Shown here in pieces: positions 10,084-19,083 of a stretch of 64,000 nt of DNA. This DNA comes from Caryophanales bacterium UBA6865 (GTDB taxonomy: Bacteria > Bacillota_I > Bacilli_A > RFN20 > CAG-826). The translations under genes and the position numbers were made by a program. Below the pieces are notes generated by a model. The model was not told the origin of the DNA. It saw nothing but the letters and a program-made list of their open reading frames with translations, and did not search any database. Location: contig DKCV01000016.1 of NCBI GenBank assembly GCA_002449265.1, positions 39,934 to 103,933 on the forward strand, in the 5' to 3' direction. Each line of letters opens with the position of its first letter. Position 1 is the stretch's first letter.

Positions 10084-10111
10084 TTGACAATGATTATCCC
10101 TTTTTTATAGT
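10084..10111 (+). promoter_or_regulatory. Sigma-A-type promoter, plus strand
   Basis: TTGACA (10084-10089) and TATAGT (10106-10111) are 16 bp apart, 43 bp before the ATG of the repeat lipoprotein gene. The same hexamers and spacing occur in the divergent promoter at 9897-9924. Confidence 0.75.
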
Positions 10112-10153
10112 AGCCCATATCGAGGGGTTTTAGTCTCAAAGAAAGGGGATAAT

Positions 10154-13100
10154 ATGAAAAAACACAGTATCGTACTCGTTGCGTTGGCGTCATTATTGAC
10201 TTTAGCATCATGCAACGAAGAAGCACCTGGCTCTAATTCAACGGATAGCGGCGTATCCACGGGAGAGGTATCGTCCTCGGGGGACACCAGTTCTAGCGAG
10301 ATAGAAGCGACGTATAACATTGCGGTCAATAATCCAACCGGCGCGACGATCACTACAAACGTCAACGAGGCAAAAGCAGGGGGCACGGTTACTTTCACGA
10401 TCGCGATCGCCGATACTTATCACAAAGCTTTAGGCGAAGTGAAAGTCACAAAAGGGAACGAAGACATTGCCTATGAATTAAATGATGGAACGTATTCGTT
10501 CACGATGCCAAAAGGGGATGTTGCTATCCAAGCGACTTTAATTGATGTGAATCATAGTTTTGGGATTACTGTCAATAAGGATAGCCACATCACTAACGCG
10601 ACTTTTAAAATCGATGGTGTAATACTGCAAGATGGCGAAAAAATCTTAGCGGGCAAGAAAGTCGAAATGATCGTGTCTATGGAAGAGAACTATTTCTTGG
10701 ATGGAGAACCTACTACTTCCGTAAGCGGATTAACTTTCGAAAAAAGCGGCGATACCTATTCTTTCACGATGCCAGAAGAGGATGTGACGATTACTTTAAA
10801 GAGCAAATACGTTGCTCCAAGTCATAGCATTTCTGCAAATCCAGTGGAAGGCGCGACCGTCAATTTAAATCAAACAACCGCAAAAGCGGGAGAAACTGCG
10901 ACCTTCACCATTGCAATTACCGATCAGGAAAAAGAGCTTGGTGAAGTAAAAGTTTTATTCGGAACAACGGAAATTAAATACGCTCTTAATGATGGCGTCT
11001 ATACATTTACCATGCCGGAAGGCGACGTCACTATTAACGTAACTCTTAAAAACGTTATTCACACTTACTCTTTGTCTTATACGAAGGACGAGCATATCAC
11101 CGCTGTAACTTTCGAGGTCGATGGTACTACTCTAGGCGAAAATCCACAAATTGAAGCAGGGAAAACCGTCACTATGACTTTAACGTTATTAGACGGCTAT
11201 GAGCTCGATGGCGTTCCAACTCTTAGTGTCGCTGGTACCACTTTGTCCACCATTACCGAAGGAACAAGCTATTCTTTCACGATGCCCGCTGAGAACCTTA
11301 CGGTGACGTTAAATAGCAAAGCGAAAGCCCCGGTTTCTACAGAATATAAAATCACTACCTTTGAGTATTGCTCATTTGTCACTAAGGCTACGATAAATGG
11401 TGTAGATTCTACTTCCTTTGATTTCAACCAAAATATCGAGGCTGGAACTGAAGTTGAAATCGTTGCGAACGTTTCCTCCACTAACCTTAAAAATTATGAT
11501 TATTGCATTGTTATCAACGGCGAAATGCAAAGTGCAAAAATGAAGGAAAGTACTTCTTCTTGCTCGGACTTCTTTATAATGCCGAATGATAACGTAGTCG
11601 CTTACATTGTTCCGGTTAATTCAACAGCCTCGACTAATTCCTATAAATTAACCTTTGAAAATTCTCAAGATTACACGATTTATGGTGTCGTCTCAGGCAA
11701 GAAGTATTCTAAAAGCAAACCAATCGTATTGTTTATTATGCCAAAAGAAGGCTATGCAATTGATAAAGTGTATTACACGAATACCAATTGTCCTTCATAC
11801 GAGGCCGGTGGTAAAAATAATTTTGACTCAAAGGGACATAATACGTATTCAAAGCTTATATCCACAACGGAAGCAACTGTCCTCCATGTAGAAACAAAAG
11901 CCGCCACGACAGTCTTTAGCAATGTTACATTCGCTGATCAAGACAAAATTCAAGTGACGGGTCAGACTCAAAATCTTGCCGCTGGCAACAAAGTAACATT
12001 GCTCGTTAAAGGACAAGCTCCTTATTACGTCAAAGGAATCAAATCCATAAAAGGAAGCGATGGAACCGATTATACAGCCAATGGTACTTTTGACATTTAC
12101 GATGGCAGTCTCGTTATTGATTCTTTACCCGATCAAGACATCGTTGTGACCCTTGATATTGATGAAGGTATACCTGTAGAAGTGGAAAAAGGCGATTATA
12201 TCGAATCTTACACGGTTACAAATATTACTAGTGATAATAAAGAAGTTCCACAAGACGCTGCATCTCCTTTAGCCTATAAGGGTGCAACGCTTAAAATCGT
12301 TCCTACTTTAAGTAGCGGCGTCACAACGAGCAAATCCGATATTACCGCATATTGCAATGGCGAAAAGATGGTTTATTCCAGTGGCGGCTTTACATTCGCT
12401 ATACCGGAAAGCCCGGCTGTGGAGAAATACACCATTACCTTCTTAGTTCCTACAAAACACATGATTGGTTTTGACGCTGAAGCGAAAGAGTATTCGCTTA
12501 CCTCCCTTAGTGCCTCTAGCGCTTTTGCGGGTGAAGATATCAGTTTCTATCTTAAGGCGAATGTTGGATATAGGATCGGCGCGGTGAGTCTAAGTAACGG
12601 CGGAGAAGTCACGAAAGGCGATGACGGCAAATACCATTTCTCAATGCCTGATGAAAACGTGAGCGTGGTGGTAAAAACGATAGAAGTAACCACTTATACG
12701 ATTACGCTCGAAAAAGACGAAGGCGTTGCATCGTTATTGTTTACTGACGAAAGTGGCAACACCGTTCTTCCTCCTGAGAATGGCAAAATCGTTGTAAACG
12801 AAGGGACAAAGCTTACTTTAAAGGTCACGACGAATAATGGTTATGATCTTACGAAAGTTCTTTTCGGTGAAACCGATATTACTTCCAATATGGAATTTAC
12901 GGTCACTATGAACCAAACGTTAAAAGTAACGACTACAGAGGTAGCGAAAGCAAAGGTTAATGTCACGATTGCTGGTCCTAGCGAAAGCGAGGTAGAGGTG
13001 CGTATTTGTGACAACGATATTGTTAGGAGCGATGGCACTTGTTATATCGGCCACGAGGTGAATGTAAAATTCTCTCTTAAAGCATCGATCAGCAAAAATT

Positions 13101-13261
13101 ACAAAACCATTGCCAAAAACCAATTCAAGGTCACGAGTGGAAATACTGATATTACGTTTACTTATGATGCGACATATGGTGTTAGATTCACGATGCCAGA
13201 AGGAGAAGTAACGATTGTCTTTACTCCAGTTCTGAATGAAACAACCACATCAACGAATTAA
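10154..13261 (+). CDS. Repeat lipoprotein with InlB-B-like modules
   Basis: 1035 aa. Signal MKKHSIVLVALASLLTLASC with Cys20, then a Ser/Thr/Gly linker to about residue 50. The body is built of beta modules each closing with a YSFTMPEGDVTI-type motif (near residues 114, 202, 283, 373 and again towards the C-terminus, ending with FTMPEGEVTIVF). This closing motif is characteristic of the divergent InlB B-repeat family, which forms extended stalks on bacterial surface proteins. Residues 52-219 and 222-390 are two copies of a two-module unit. A GAAAGGGG ribosome site lies before the ATG, and a terminator follows at 13282-13311, so it is monocistronic. It has no LPXTG motif and is anchored by lipid. 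Adhesion or a spacer role is inferred. Confidence 0.85.
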   Translation: MKKHSIVLVALASLLTLASCNEEAPGSNSTDSGVSTGEVSSSGDTSSSEIEATYNIAVNNPTGATITTNVNEAKAGGTVTFTIAIADTYHKALGEVKVTKGNEDIAYELNDGTYSFTMPKGDVAIQATLIDVNHSFGITVNKDSHITNATFKIDGVILQDGEKILAGKKVEMIVSMEENYFLDGEPTTSVSGLTFEKSGDTYSFTMPEEDVTITLKSKYVAPSHSISANPVEGATVNLNQTTAKAGETATFTIAITDQEKELGEVKVLFGTTEIKYALNDGVYTFTMPEGDVTINVTLKNVIHTYSLSYTKDEHITAVTFEVDGTTLGENPQIEAGKTVTMTLTLLDGYELDGVPTLSVAGTTLSTITEGTSYSFTMPAENLTVTLNSKAKAPVSTEYKITTFEYCSFVTKATINGVDSTSFDFNQNIEAGTEVEIVANVSSTNLKNYDYCIVINGEMQSAKMKESTSSCSDFFIMPNDNVVAYIVPVNSTASTNSYKLTFENSQDYTIYGVVSGKKYSKSKPIVLFIMPKEGYAIDKVYYTNTNCPSYEAGGKNNFDSKGHNTYSKLISTTEATVLHVETKAATTVFSNVTFADQDKIQVTGQTQNLAAGNKVTLLVKGQAPYYVKGIKSIKGSDGTDYTANGTFDIYDGSLVIDSLPDQDIVVTLDIDEGIPVEVEKGDYIESYTVTNITSDNKEVPQDAASPLAYKGATLKIVPTLSSGVTTSKSDITAYCNGEKMVYSSGGFTFAIPESPAVEKYTITFLVPTKHMIGFDAEAKEYSLTSLSASSAFAGEDISFYLKANVGYRIGAVSLSNGGEVTKGDDGKYHFSMPDENVSVVVKTIEVTTYTITLEKDEGVASLLFTDESGNTVLPPENGKIVVNEGTKLTLKVTTNNGYDLTKVLFGETDITSNMEFTVTMNQTLKVTTTEVAKAKVNVTIAGPSESEVEVRICDNDIVRSDGTCYIGHEVNVKFSLKASISKNYKTIAKNQFKVTSGNTDITFTYDATYGVRFTMPEGEVTIVFTPVLNETTTSTN

Positions 13262-13281
13262 TAAAGATGGGACGATGATAT

Positions 13282-13311
13282 GGACCTAGCGAAGGAGCTA
13301 GGCCCTTTTTT
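13282..13311 (+). terminator. Rho-independent terminator
   Basis: CCTAGC (13285-13290) pairs with GCTAGG (13297-13302), with further partial pairing outside, and a T-run follows. It ends the repeat lipoprotein transcript. Confidence 0.8.
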
Positions 13312-13435
13312 CGTAAAAGGAGATACTAAAGAAAAGCCAAGGTAACGCTAAAGAATATCAAGAGTTTTTATTTTCCTAATAGTTTTATAAGAATCGGTTT
13401 TCTTTTGAATGCAAAGAGTTCGGCTTGCCCCGTTA

Positions 13436-13470
13436 CAAAAAGAAAAAGCAAGGAGCGATTTCCTTGCTTT
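13436..13470 (-). terminator. Rho-independent terminator of the opp1/peptidase operon
   Basis: AAAGCAAGGA (13445-13454) and TCCTTGCTTT (13461-13470) form a perfect 10-bp stem. On the minus strand it is followed by TTTTTCTTTTT. It lies 13 bp beyond the stop of the metallopeptidase gene. Confidence 0.85.
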
Positions 13471-13482
13471 AACTTTTGCCAA

Positions 13483-15186
13483 TTAGGCTAAAGTGATTTT
13501 AAGCGTAACTTTAGCGCCAGTATCGGTGGTTTCGATCTTCCCGACCCTCATCTTGAAGTTGCAGGTGATCGATTCGTCGATTGTGTACTTCTGATTCTCG
13601 CCGTTCCCGCTTTTTACGACTTTGGACTTGTTCCAAAGATTGGATTGGCTTGGCATGAATTCTTTGGCGAGCGCATTATTTTCTCCGGTCAAAGTGAAGG
13701 TATGGTTTGTGGTGAATAAGGCATCGTTTTTGGCGTTATAAGAGGTACTATTCATCCAGCTATTCCCACTTGTCCAGCCGCTTGACATCATCATTGATAC
13801 TTCGCTGAAACTTCTTTTAATGACACTATTGCCGTTTTTGATTGGATAGAAGTCGCCATCGATTGTTAATCCTTGACGCCCTAGATAGCTATTACCAATA
13901 CGTAGATCCTTTGCGTTTTGGCCAACATCATCGGCAGTGAGAAATTCTCTAGTGAGGCGGTCAGCGCTAGGGCCAGCAGAACCTTGGGCTCTCGCGTCAA
14001 CGTGGAGCACGCGAACCCCAGGAGCGGTGAAGCCAGTTGCACCTTCATAGCCATTTAGGTAATCGCTTTTGGCTAATCCATATGGCCCGACGAGCTCGAC
14101 CATGAAATATTCGTCAAAGGCTGTCATGTTGTAATTTGGAGACGCTAAGACTAAGCAATCGCCAGTTGTGGTTGCGTCACGAAGCGTGATTTCAGCGGTT
14201 TTGTCGCCGATAAGGTCTTCTTCTTTAATCACCCATGGATTCACCCAGCCATATTGGAATTTGCTGAAGCTATTGTGGTCGCCGAGGTTTTGGTCCATAT
14301 AGTCAACACTTGCCATCGGTTTCCAAGTCTTATTGTAGTCATAATAGTCATCGAGCCCAAGCGTATGACCAGTTTCATGAATGAAGGTGTGGGGGTCGCA
14401 GCTAGATTTCATGAAGTTTGTGCTTGCCCAGCCTAATGTTTGTACGGTCGGAGCTGCCTTGTTTGGTTTATTTCCTGTATAAGTGACATAGGCCCACCAA
14501 AACATATTGTCACTAGAAGTATTGTTATCATAAGGATAAGCGTAAACATTCCACATGAGATCGATAAAGCCATCGTTATCGCTATCAAAATAGGTGATAG
14601 GTTCAGCGTCCGCTCCTAGTGAGCCATGGTTTGCTTTATCATATTCTTTGATGTACCAATCACGAACCAAATTGCTCGCATAGACTCCGCCATTACCGCC
14701 ACTTTTTTCTCTAAATTCTTTTGCGGTCATCCCTAAATCTACCCAACTAGGAAGCAAAACCGCATCGAAAGCCCCTTTCCCATAGGAAGATTCTTCATAG
14801 AATTCGCTGACGCTTGTGAAACCTTTGCCCGCCATTTCTTCTTTTGTCCCGTTGAAGGCAAGCCGAATATTCTCGTAAAGAGCGTCATCCGCATTGATGG
14901 TATCTTTGTCATCGGTAGGATCTTTCGTGAACTTGATTGGGGCAACGAGCAGCTTTTGTTTTTTTCCATTTGTTGGATGGCTTTCGACGTGAGGGGTTCC
15001 GGCATTGGTATAAAGGGTGTTGCGGTTAAGCTGTTTCTCAGCGCCATTTTTGTCTTTATAGGTCGTGACGCCTTTTGCTAAATCGTCGTTTGTGATTATG
15101 TTTTCGTTAGGAGTAGTTCCATTGCATGAAGCAAGAAACGACATCATTAGAACGCTAGAAACTAATAATAATTTTTTCTTTTTCAT
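13483..15186 (-). CDS. Secreted M6-type (immune inhibitor A-like) metallopeptidase lipoprotein
   Basis: 567 aa. The signal MKKKKLLLVSSVLMMSFLASC gives a lipidated Cys21. The zinc site is HETGHTLGLDD: His270, Glu271 and His274, with Gly277 and Asp280 completing an HExxHxxGxxD pattern. About 20 residues later comes PMASVDYMDQNLGDHNSF followed by SKFQYGW, the region after the Met-turn that is typical of M6 peptidases. This supports zinc-dependent protein hydrolysis at the cell surface. The gene starts 18 bp after the stop of the small membrane protein gene and ends at a strong terminator, so it is probably the last gene of the opp1 operon: peptides released outside could be imported by the same transcript's transporter. 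That coupling is inference; the family call is strong. Confidence 0.88.
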   Translation of the reverse strand: MKKKKLLLVSSVLMMSFLASCNGTTPNENIITNDDLAKGVTTYKDKNGAEKQLNRNTLYTNAGTPHVESHPTNGKKQKLLVAPIKFTKDPTDDKDTINADDALYENIRLAFNGTKEEMAGKGFTSVSEFYEESSYGKGAFDAVLLPSWVDLGMTAKEFREKSGGNGGVYASNLVRDWYIKEYDKANHGSLGADAEPITYFDSDNDGFIDLMWNVYAYPYDNNTSSDNMFWWAYVTYTGNKPNKAAPTVQTLGWASTNFMKSSCDPHTFIHETGHTLGLDDYYDYNKTWKPMASVDYMDQNLGDHNSFSKFQYGWVNPWVIKEEDLIGDKTAEITLRDATTTGDCLVLASPNYNMTAFDEYFMVELVGPYGLAKSDYLNGYEGATGFTAPGVRVLHVDARAQGSAGPSADRLTREFLTADDVGQNAKDLRIGNSYLGRQGLTIDGDFYPIKNGNSVIKRSFSEVSMMMSSGWTSGNSWMNSTSYNAKNDALFTTNHTFTLTGENNALAKEFMPSQSNLWNKSKVVKSGNGENQKYTIDESITCNFKMRVGKIETTDTGAKVTLKITLA

Positions 15187-15204
15187 AAATATTTCCTTTC
15201 TTTG

Positions 15205-15669
15205 CTATTTATTGATTTCGTAGAGGATAAGCAAGATTATCGCTACGATTAGAAAGAGAATCGCTACAAGCAAGATAGAATGGATCGGTTTCCTTTCTTT
15301 GCTCGCCTTTTTGAGTTTGTAGTCGTAATAGGTTGCGGGGAATCCGTGCTTTTTATAAGAGGGACGGAAGGCAACGTTTAGGACAAGAAGCACGGCGTAA
15401 GTAAGGGCGTCAAATGCCCCGAGTGTCGCGAAGTAATTGAGGAGATAAAGAAGTAGTAGCAATAATCCAGATATTCCGAAGGCATCAAGCGCAATCGCAT
15501 AAGGATTGATGTGATAGCCACTTCCTTTTTGGGCGTAGTATTCGGTAAGAACGATAATTGTCCCAACAATTAGCCCTACAAAGAAACTGATGACAAATTC
15601 AATCCAGAATATTTTCGAGAAGAAAGGGCTCTTTGTTTCTTGACTAAGCTCTTTCTTTTCCTCTTTCAT
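15205..15669 (-). CDS. Small membrane protein linked to opp operon (paralogue of 36025-36501)
   Basis: 154 aa with three or four hydrophobic segments (about residues 21-45, 55-75, 80-97 and 130-151). The start ATG overlaps the oppF stop by four bases (ATGA), which indicates translational coupling. A protein of the same length and build follows oppF in the second opp operon; both share GAFD(A/L)L near the middle and a YYDY element, then a basic stretch and IH before the last membrane helix. It may belong to one of the short Firmicute DUF membrane families found beside opp genes, but I cannot name it with certainty. An accessory or quality-control role for the transporter is inference. Confidence 0.75.
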   Translation of the reverse strand: MKEEKKELSQETKSPFFSKIFWIEFVISFFVGLIVGTIIVLTEYYAQKGSGYHINPYAIALDAFGISGLLLLLLYLLNYFATLGAFDALTYAVLLVLNVAFRPSYKKHGFPATYYDYKLKKASKERKPIHSILLVAILFLIVAIILLILYEINK

Positions 15670-17132
15670 TTTTTCTCCTTGAGTTCTTTTAAGTAGCGCT
15701 CCGCCTCTATGTCATTGCATCTAACGTAGTGCCCTGGCACGATTTCTCGGAACGTCGGACCTTGCTTAGAATAGTCGTGGTCTTTGGCTGGATTATAGAC
15801 GATCCTAGTGCGCGAGGCTTCCGTGACTGGGTCAGGGCAAGGGACGGCACTAAGAAGACTACGGGTGTAGGGATGGAGCGGATGGAGGAAGAGTTCATCG
15901 CTAGTAGCGACTTCTACGAGATTCCCGAAATACATTACGGCGATTCTATCGCAGAAGTATTTGACGACGCTTAAGTTATGGGCGATGAAGATAATCGTTA
16001 AGCCTAAGGTGTTTCTTAATTCGTTAAGAAGGTTAATGACTTGCGCTTGAACCGATACATCAAGCGCGCTCACTGGTTCATCGGCAACGATTAGCTCAGG
16101 GTTCATGATGACCGCTCTAGCGATACCAATGCGTTGGCGCTGACCCCCTGAGAATTCGTGAGGGTAGCGGTTAGCGTGCTCTGGGACGAGTCCAACTAGC
16201 TTTAGGACGCGAGCGACTTCTTCATTGATAAATTGCTTATCGTGACAACCTTGGATGATTAACCCTTCGGCGATGATATTACGCACCGTCATACGGGGGT
16301 TAAGCGAAGCGATAGGATCTTGGAAAATCATTTGGACTTTGTTCGCAAGATTCGCGTGCTTCGCTTTTCGCTTTTCCTCCTTGTATTTGCTGAGCGTCTC
16401 TTTTTCGGAATCGGAGAGTTCTTCCTCCTTTTTATCTTTAATGGAAAGGAGGAAATCTTTGTATTTCTCTTCGACTTCTTTTAAGGCGGCTAAAGCAATG
16501 TTTTTGTTGTAATTGCGGTTATCGCGTTTCGCCTCTTTGATTTTTTCGACTTGCTCGTCGCAAATCTTTTTCGCTTCCGCGATTTTCTCTTTGATTTGCT
16601 CTTCTAGAATTGCGTTTTTCTTGTCGTAATCGTCTAGAAGGGCTTTTTTCTCTTGATAGAATTCGACCGTTTCGTCTTCGAGTTCGTGACGGATGCCCTT
16701 TAAGTCTTTTTTCTCCCACTTGGATTCATAGGAGGAAAGAAGAGCTTTGAGGTTTTCTTTTTCTTCAAAGCGGAGGGCTTTTACCGCGTCTTTGGTGCGG
16801 ATATTCGTCCACTTGATTTCTTTTTCGTTCCAACGGGTACCGGCACTGATACGGATGCCATCTAGCCATACATCGCCGCTAGTGATGTCGTAGAGTTTCA
16901 TGATGGAGCGACCTGTTGTGGTCTTCCCGCACCCTGATTCTCCCACAAGTCCGAAGACTTCGCCTTTATAGACTTTAAAGGAAACGTCGTGAACGGCTTT
17001 TAAATATTTTGAGCCCCCGATTGGTCCGCCAGAAAAACGGAAGTATTGCTTTAGATGCGAGACCTCAAGTAGAGGCTTAGCATTTTCGTAATCGAAGCTT
17101 TTGTGGAGCGCTTTGGCATCTTTATTTTCCAT
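15666..17132 (-). CDS. oppF: Oligopeptide ABC transporter ATPase OppF with helical insertion
   Basis: 488 aa. It energises oligopeptide import with OppD at the inner face of the membrane. Walker A is GESGCGKT (residues 64-71), the Q-loop glutamine is Gln271, the signature is FSGGQRQR (327-334), and Walker B leads to DEP at about 351-353. The C-terminus has the HPLHPYTRSLLSAVP motif of the Opp/Dpp ATPase family. Between Walker A and the Q-loop, where the family normally has about 50 residues, lies a charged Lys/Glu-rich stretch (about residues 100-262) predicted to be helical or coiled-coil. It overlaps the end of oppD by 11 bp (ATGGAAAATAA) and the next gene by 4 bp. Family call is very secure; the insert's role is unknown. 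Confidence 0.93.
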   Translation of the reverse strand: MENKDAKALHKSFDYENAKPLLEVSHLKQYFRFSGGPIGGSKYLKAVHDVSFKVYKGEVFGLVGESGCGKTTTGRSIMKLYDITSGDVWLDGIRISAGTRWNEKEIKWTNIRTKDAVKALRFEEKENLKALLSSYESKWEKKDLKGIRHELEDETVEFYQEKKALLDDYDKKNAILEEQIKEKIAEAKKICDEQVEKIKEAKRDNRNYNKNIALAALKEVEEKYKDFLLSIKDKKEEELSDSEKETLSKYKEEKRKAKHANLANKVQMIFQDPIASLNPRMTVRNIIAEGLIIQGCHDKQFINEEVARVLKLVGLVPEHANRYPHEFSGGQRQRIGIARAVIMNPELIVADEPVSALDVSVQAQVINLLNELRNTLGLTIIFIAHNLSVVKYFCDRIAVMYFGNLVEVATSDELFLHPLHPYTRSLLSAVPCPDPVTEASRTRIVYNPAKDHDYSKQGPTFREIVPGHYVRCNDIEAERYLKELKEKK

Positions 17133-19083
17133 GCTTTACCTCCTTCTTTGATTCTTTTTTGGCTTTTGTCGTCTTAACGCTTTTTGCCGCTTTTGCAACT
17201 GGCCTCTCCTCTTTTTCCGCTGGAGCGGGTTTTGCTTTGATATCGTTAAGAATCGAGTTCTTGTAATTATCAGGGAGCGGAGTTGCTTCAGGATGTTTCA
17301 TTAAGGCGTCTTTGATACGCGCGATAACGACATCCGGAGCGTGAAGGTCTCTAGCGTTTGGATGCAAATTCCAAGTCGCCGCGAAATGGGTTTTCGACAC
17401 TTCGAAGAATGGGGGTTGCTCTAATTCGTCTATCTTTAAAGCGTGCTCATTTCTAGCCGCGAAGGCATCTCCTTTTGGAGGGAGAAGCATATTGGGGGGA
17501 GTGCCAGGAATCGCATTGAGCTCTTCTTTGGTATTTAAGTCTGGCATTGATCCGAGTAACGCCCAAGTGTAAGGATGACGAGGATCATAGAAGATTTCCT
17601 TTGCGGTGCCATATTCCACGATTTTACCCGCATACATCACGGCGATATCGTCCGCCATATTGGCAACGACGCCTAAGTCGTGAGTAATGAAGACGATGGA
17701 CAAATTGCGTTCTGCTTTGAGTTTATTGATGAGCTCAAGGATTTGCGCTTGAATCGTGACGTCTAGCGCAGTAGTAGGCTCATCGCAAATGAGAACTTCT
17801 GGCGAAGAACATAGGGCAATTGCGATAACGATACGCTGCCTCATACCACCCGATAATTCGAATGGGTATTGCTTGTAGCGGCGTTCAGGTTCGTCAATTC
17901 CGACTTCTCCTAACATCTTGATGGCTTTTTCTTTCGCATCATGTTTGCTTAATTTTGAAGCGCGGATTTTCAAAGCCTCTTCGTAAACGCTTAGAGCCTC
18001 TTTTGCGTAGGATTTAACGTAATCATCGTCCAATTTGAGGAGATTCTCTAAATGAGCGACAAGCTCTTCGAGATCCTTTTTGTAGGAAGCGATTTGATTT
18101 TCTACGCTTAAGATGATTTCAGGGAGCTTCGCTCTTTCGCTAGGCGGGAGAGAATAGAAGTCATTTACGTGATATTTTTCCATGGCTTTGGTTTGCTTAG
18201 CCATGTTCTTTTTGCTATCGCGATAAGTATCTAGGTGGTTCTTGTTGACAGTCGGGAAGACTTCGACGATGTTATCACTTGCGTTAGCCATATGGAGGAC
18301 GCAGCGTTTCGTCTCTTTTGCTAAGGCTTTGAGCGAAAGATAGATTGCCTCGATGGAGACGTTTTCTTTTCCGAATTCTTCCGTGAGGATTCTCTTTAAT
18401 TTCGGTAAGACTAATTCGATTGCTTTTGCGCGCTCTTTACTATCAAGCTCGGCAGCTTTCTCGAATAGAGGGAGGTAATCATTGATGTTATATTCCTTCT
18501 TTTCTGTAATGGGCTTCTCTTTCTTAGCAGAGAATAAAGATAGGCATTTGCCGCGCGCTTTTTCCAAAACGGAAAGATATTTTGTGGAACGAGTAGGATA
18601 GGCTTCATCGCTTTTTTGGCGTAATTCCCTTCCTATTAGCTTATCTGCAAGAATTAACGCGTGATTAAACCTAGCAAGGTCTTTTTTGGCCTCTTTGACA
18701 TCGGCTTTATGCTTTAATTCGATTGCTTCGGTAAGCTGTTTTCCCACAATCATGATTGGGTTAAGGCTAGAAAGAGGATCTTGGAAGATCATTGAAATCT
18801 TAACGCCTCTGATTTTATGGAAATGCTCTTCATCGATTTTGAGCAAATCTTGCCCATCATAAAGGATTTGGCCGCCTTCGATGATTTTGTTGTTCGCCAA
18901 GATGCCTAGAATCGCTTTGGAGGTGACGCTTTTCCCAGAGCCAGATTCCCCAACGATCGCTAGCGTCCTTCCTTTGTATAAATCAAAGGAAATGCCGCGT
19001 ACGGCCTTTACGGTGCCTCCGTTGGTGCGGAAGGAGATACGAAGGTCTTTCACTTCGAGAATTTTATTATTTTCTATGCTCAT
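17122..19083 (-). CDS. oppD: Oligopeptide ABC transporter ATPase OppD with long helical insertion
   Basis: 653 aa, about twice the usual 330-360. Walker A GESGSGKS is at residues 45-52, the Q-loop Gln at 101, the signature LSGGMRQR at 410-417, and Walker B VLICDEP at about 430-436. The distance from Q-loop to signature is about 309 residues against about 60 in ordinary OppD, so some 240 residues are inserted in the helical subdomain; they are Lys/Glu/Leu-rich and probably coiled-coil. The C-terminal IPGTPPN element is that of the oligo/dipeptide ATPase C-terminal domain. A Lys/Ala/Pro-rich tail (last 45 residues) follows. The start codon overlaps the oppC stop by one base (TAATG). It partners OppF. 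Confidence 0.93.
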   Translation of the reverse strand: MSIENNKILEVKDLRISFRTNGGTVKAVRGISFDLYKGRTLAIVGESGSGKSVTSKAILGILANNKIIEGGQILYDGQDLLKIDEEHFHKIRGVKISMIFQDPLSSLNPIMIVGKQLTEAIELKHKADVKEAKKDLARFNHALILADKLIGRELRQKSDEAYPTRSTKYLSVLEKARGKCLSLFSAKKEKPITEKKEYNINDYLPLFEKAAELDSKERAKAIELVLPKLKRILTEEFGKENVSIEAIYLSLKALAKETKRCVLHMANASDNIVEVFPTVNKNHLDTYRDSKKNMAKQTKAMEKYHVNDFYSLPPSERAKLPEIILSVENQIASYKKDLEELVAHLENLLKLDDDYVKSYAKEALSVYEEALKIRASKLSKHDAKEKAIKMLGEVGIDEPERRYKQYPFELSGGMRQRIVIAIALCSSPEVLICDEPTTALDVTIQAQILELINKLKAERNLSIVFITHDLGVVANMADDIAVMYAGKIVEYGTAKEIFYDPRHPYTWALLGSMPDLNTKEELNAIPGTPPNMLLPPKGDAFAARNEHALKIDELEQPPFFEVSKTHFAATWNLHPNARDLHAPDVVIARIKDALMKHPEATPLPDNYKNSILNDIKAKPAPAEKEERPVAKAAKSVKTTKAKKESKKEVKHGK

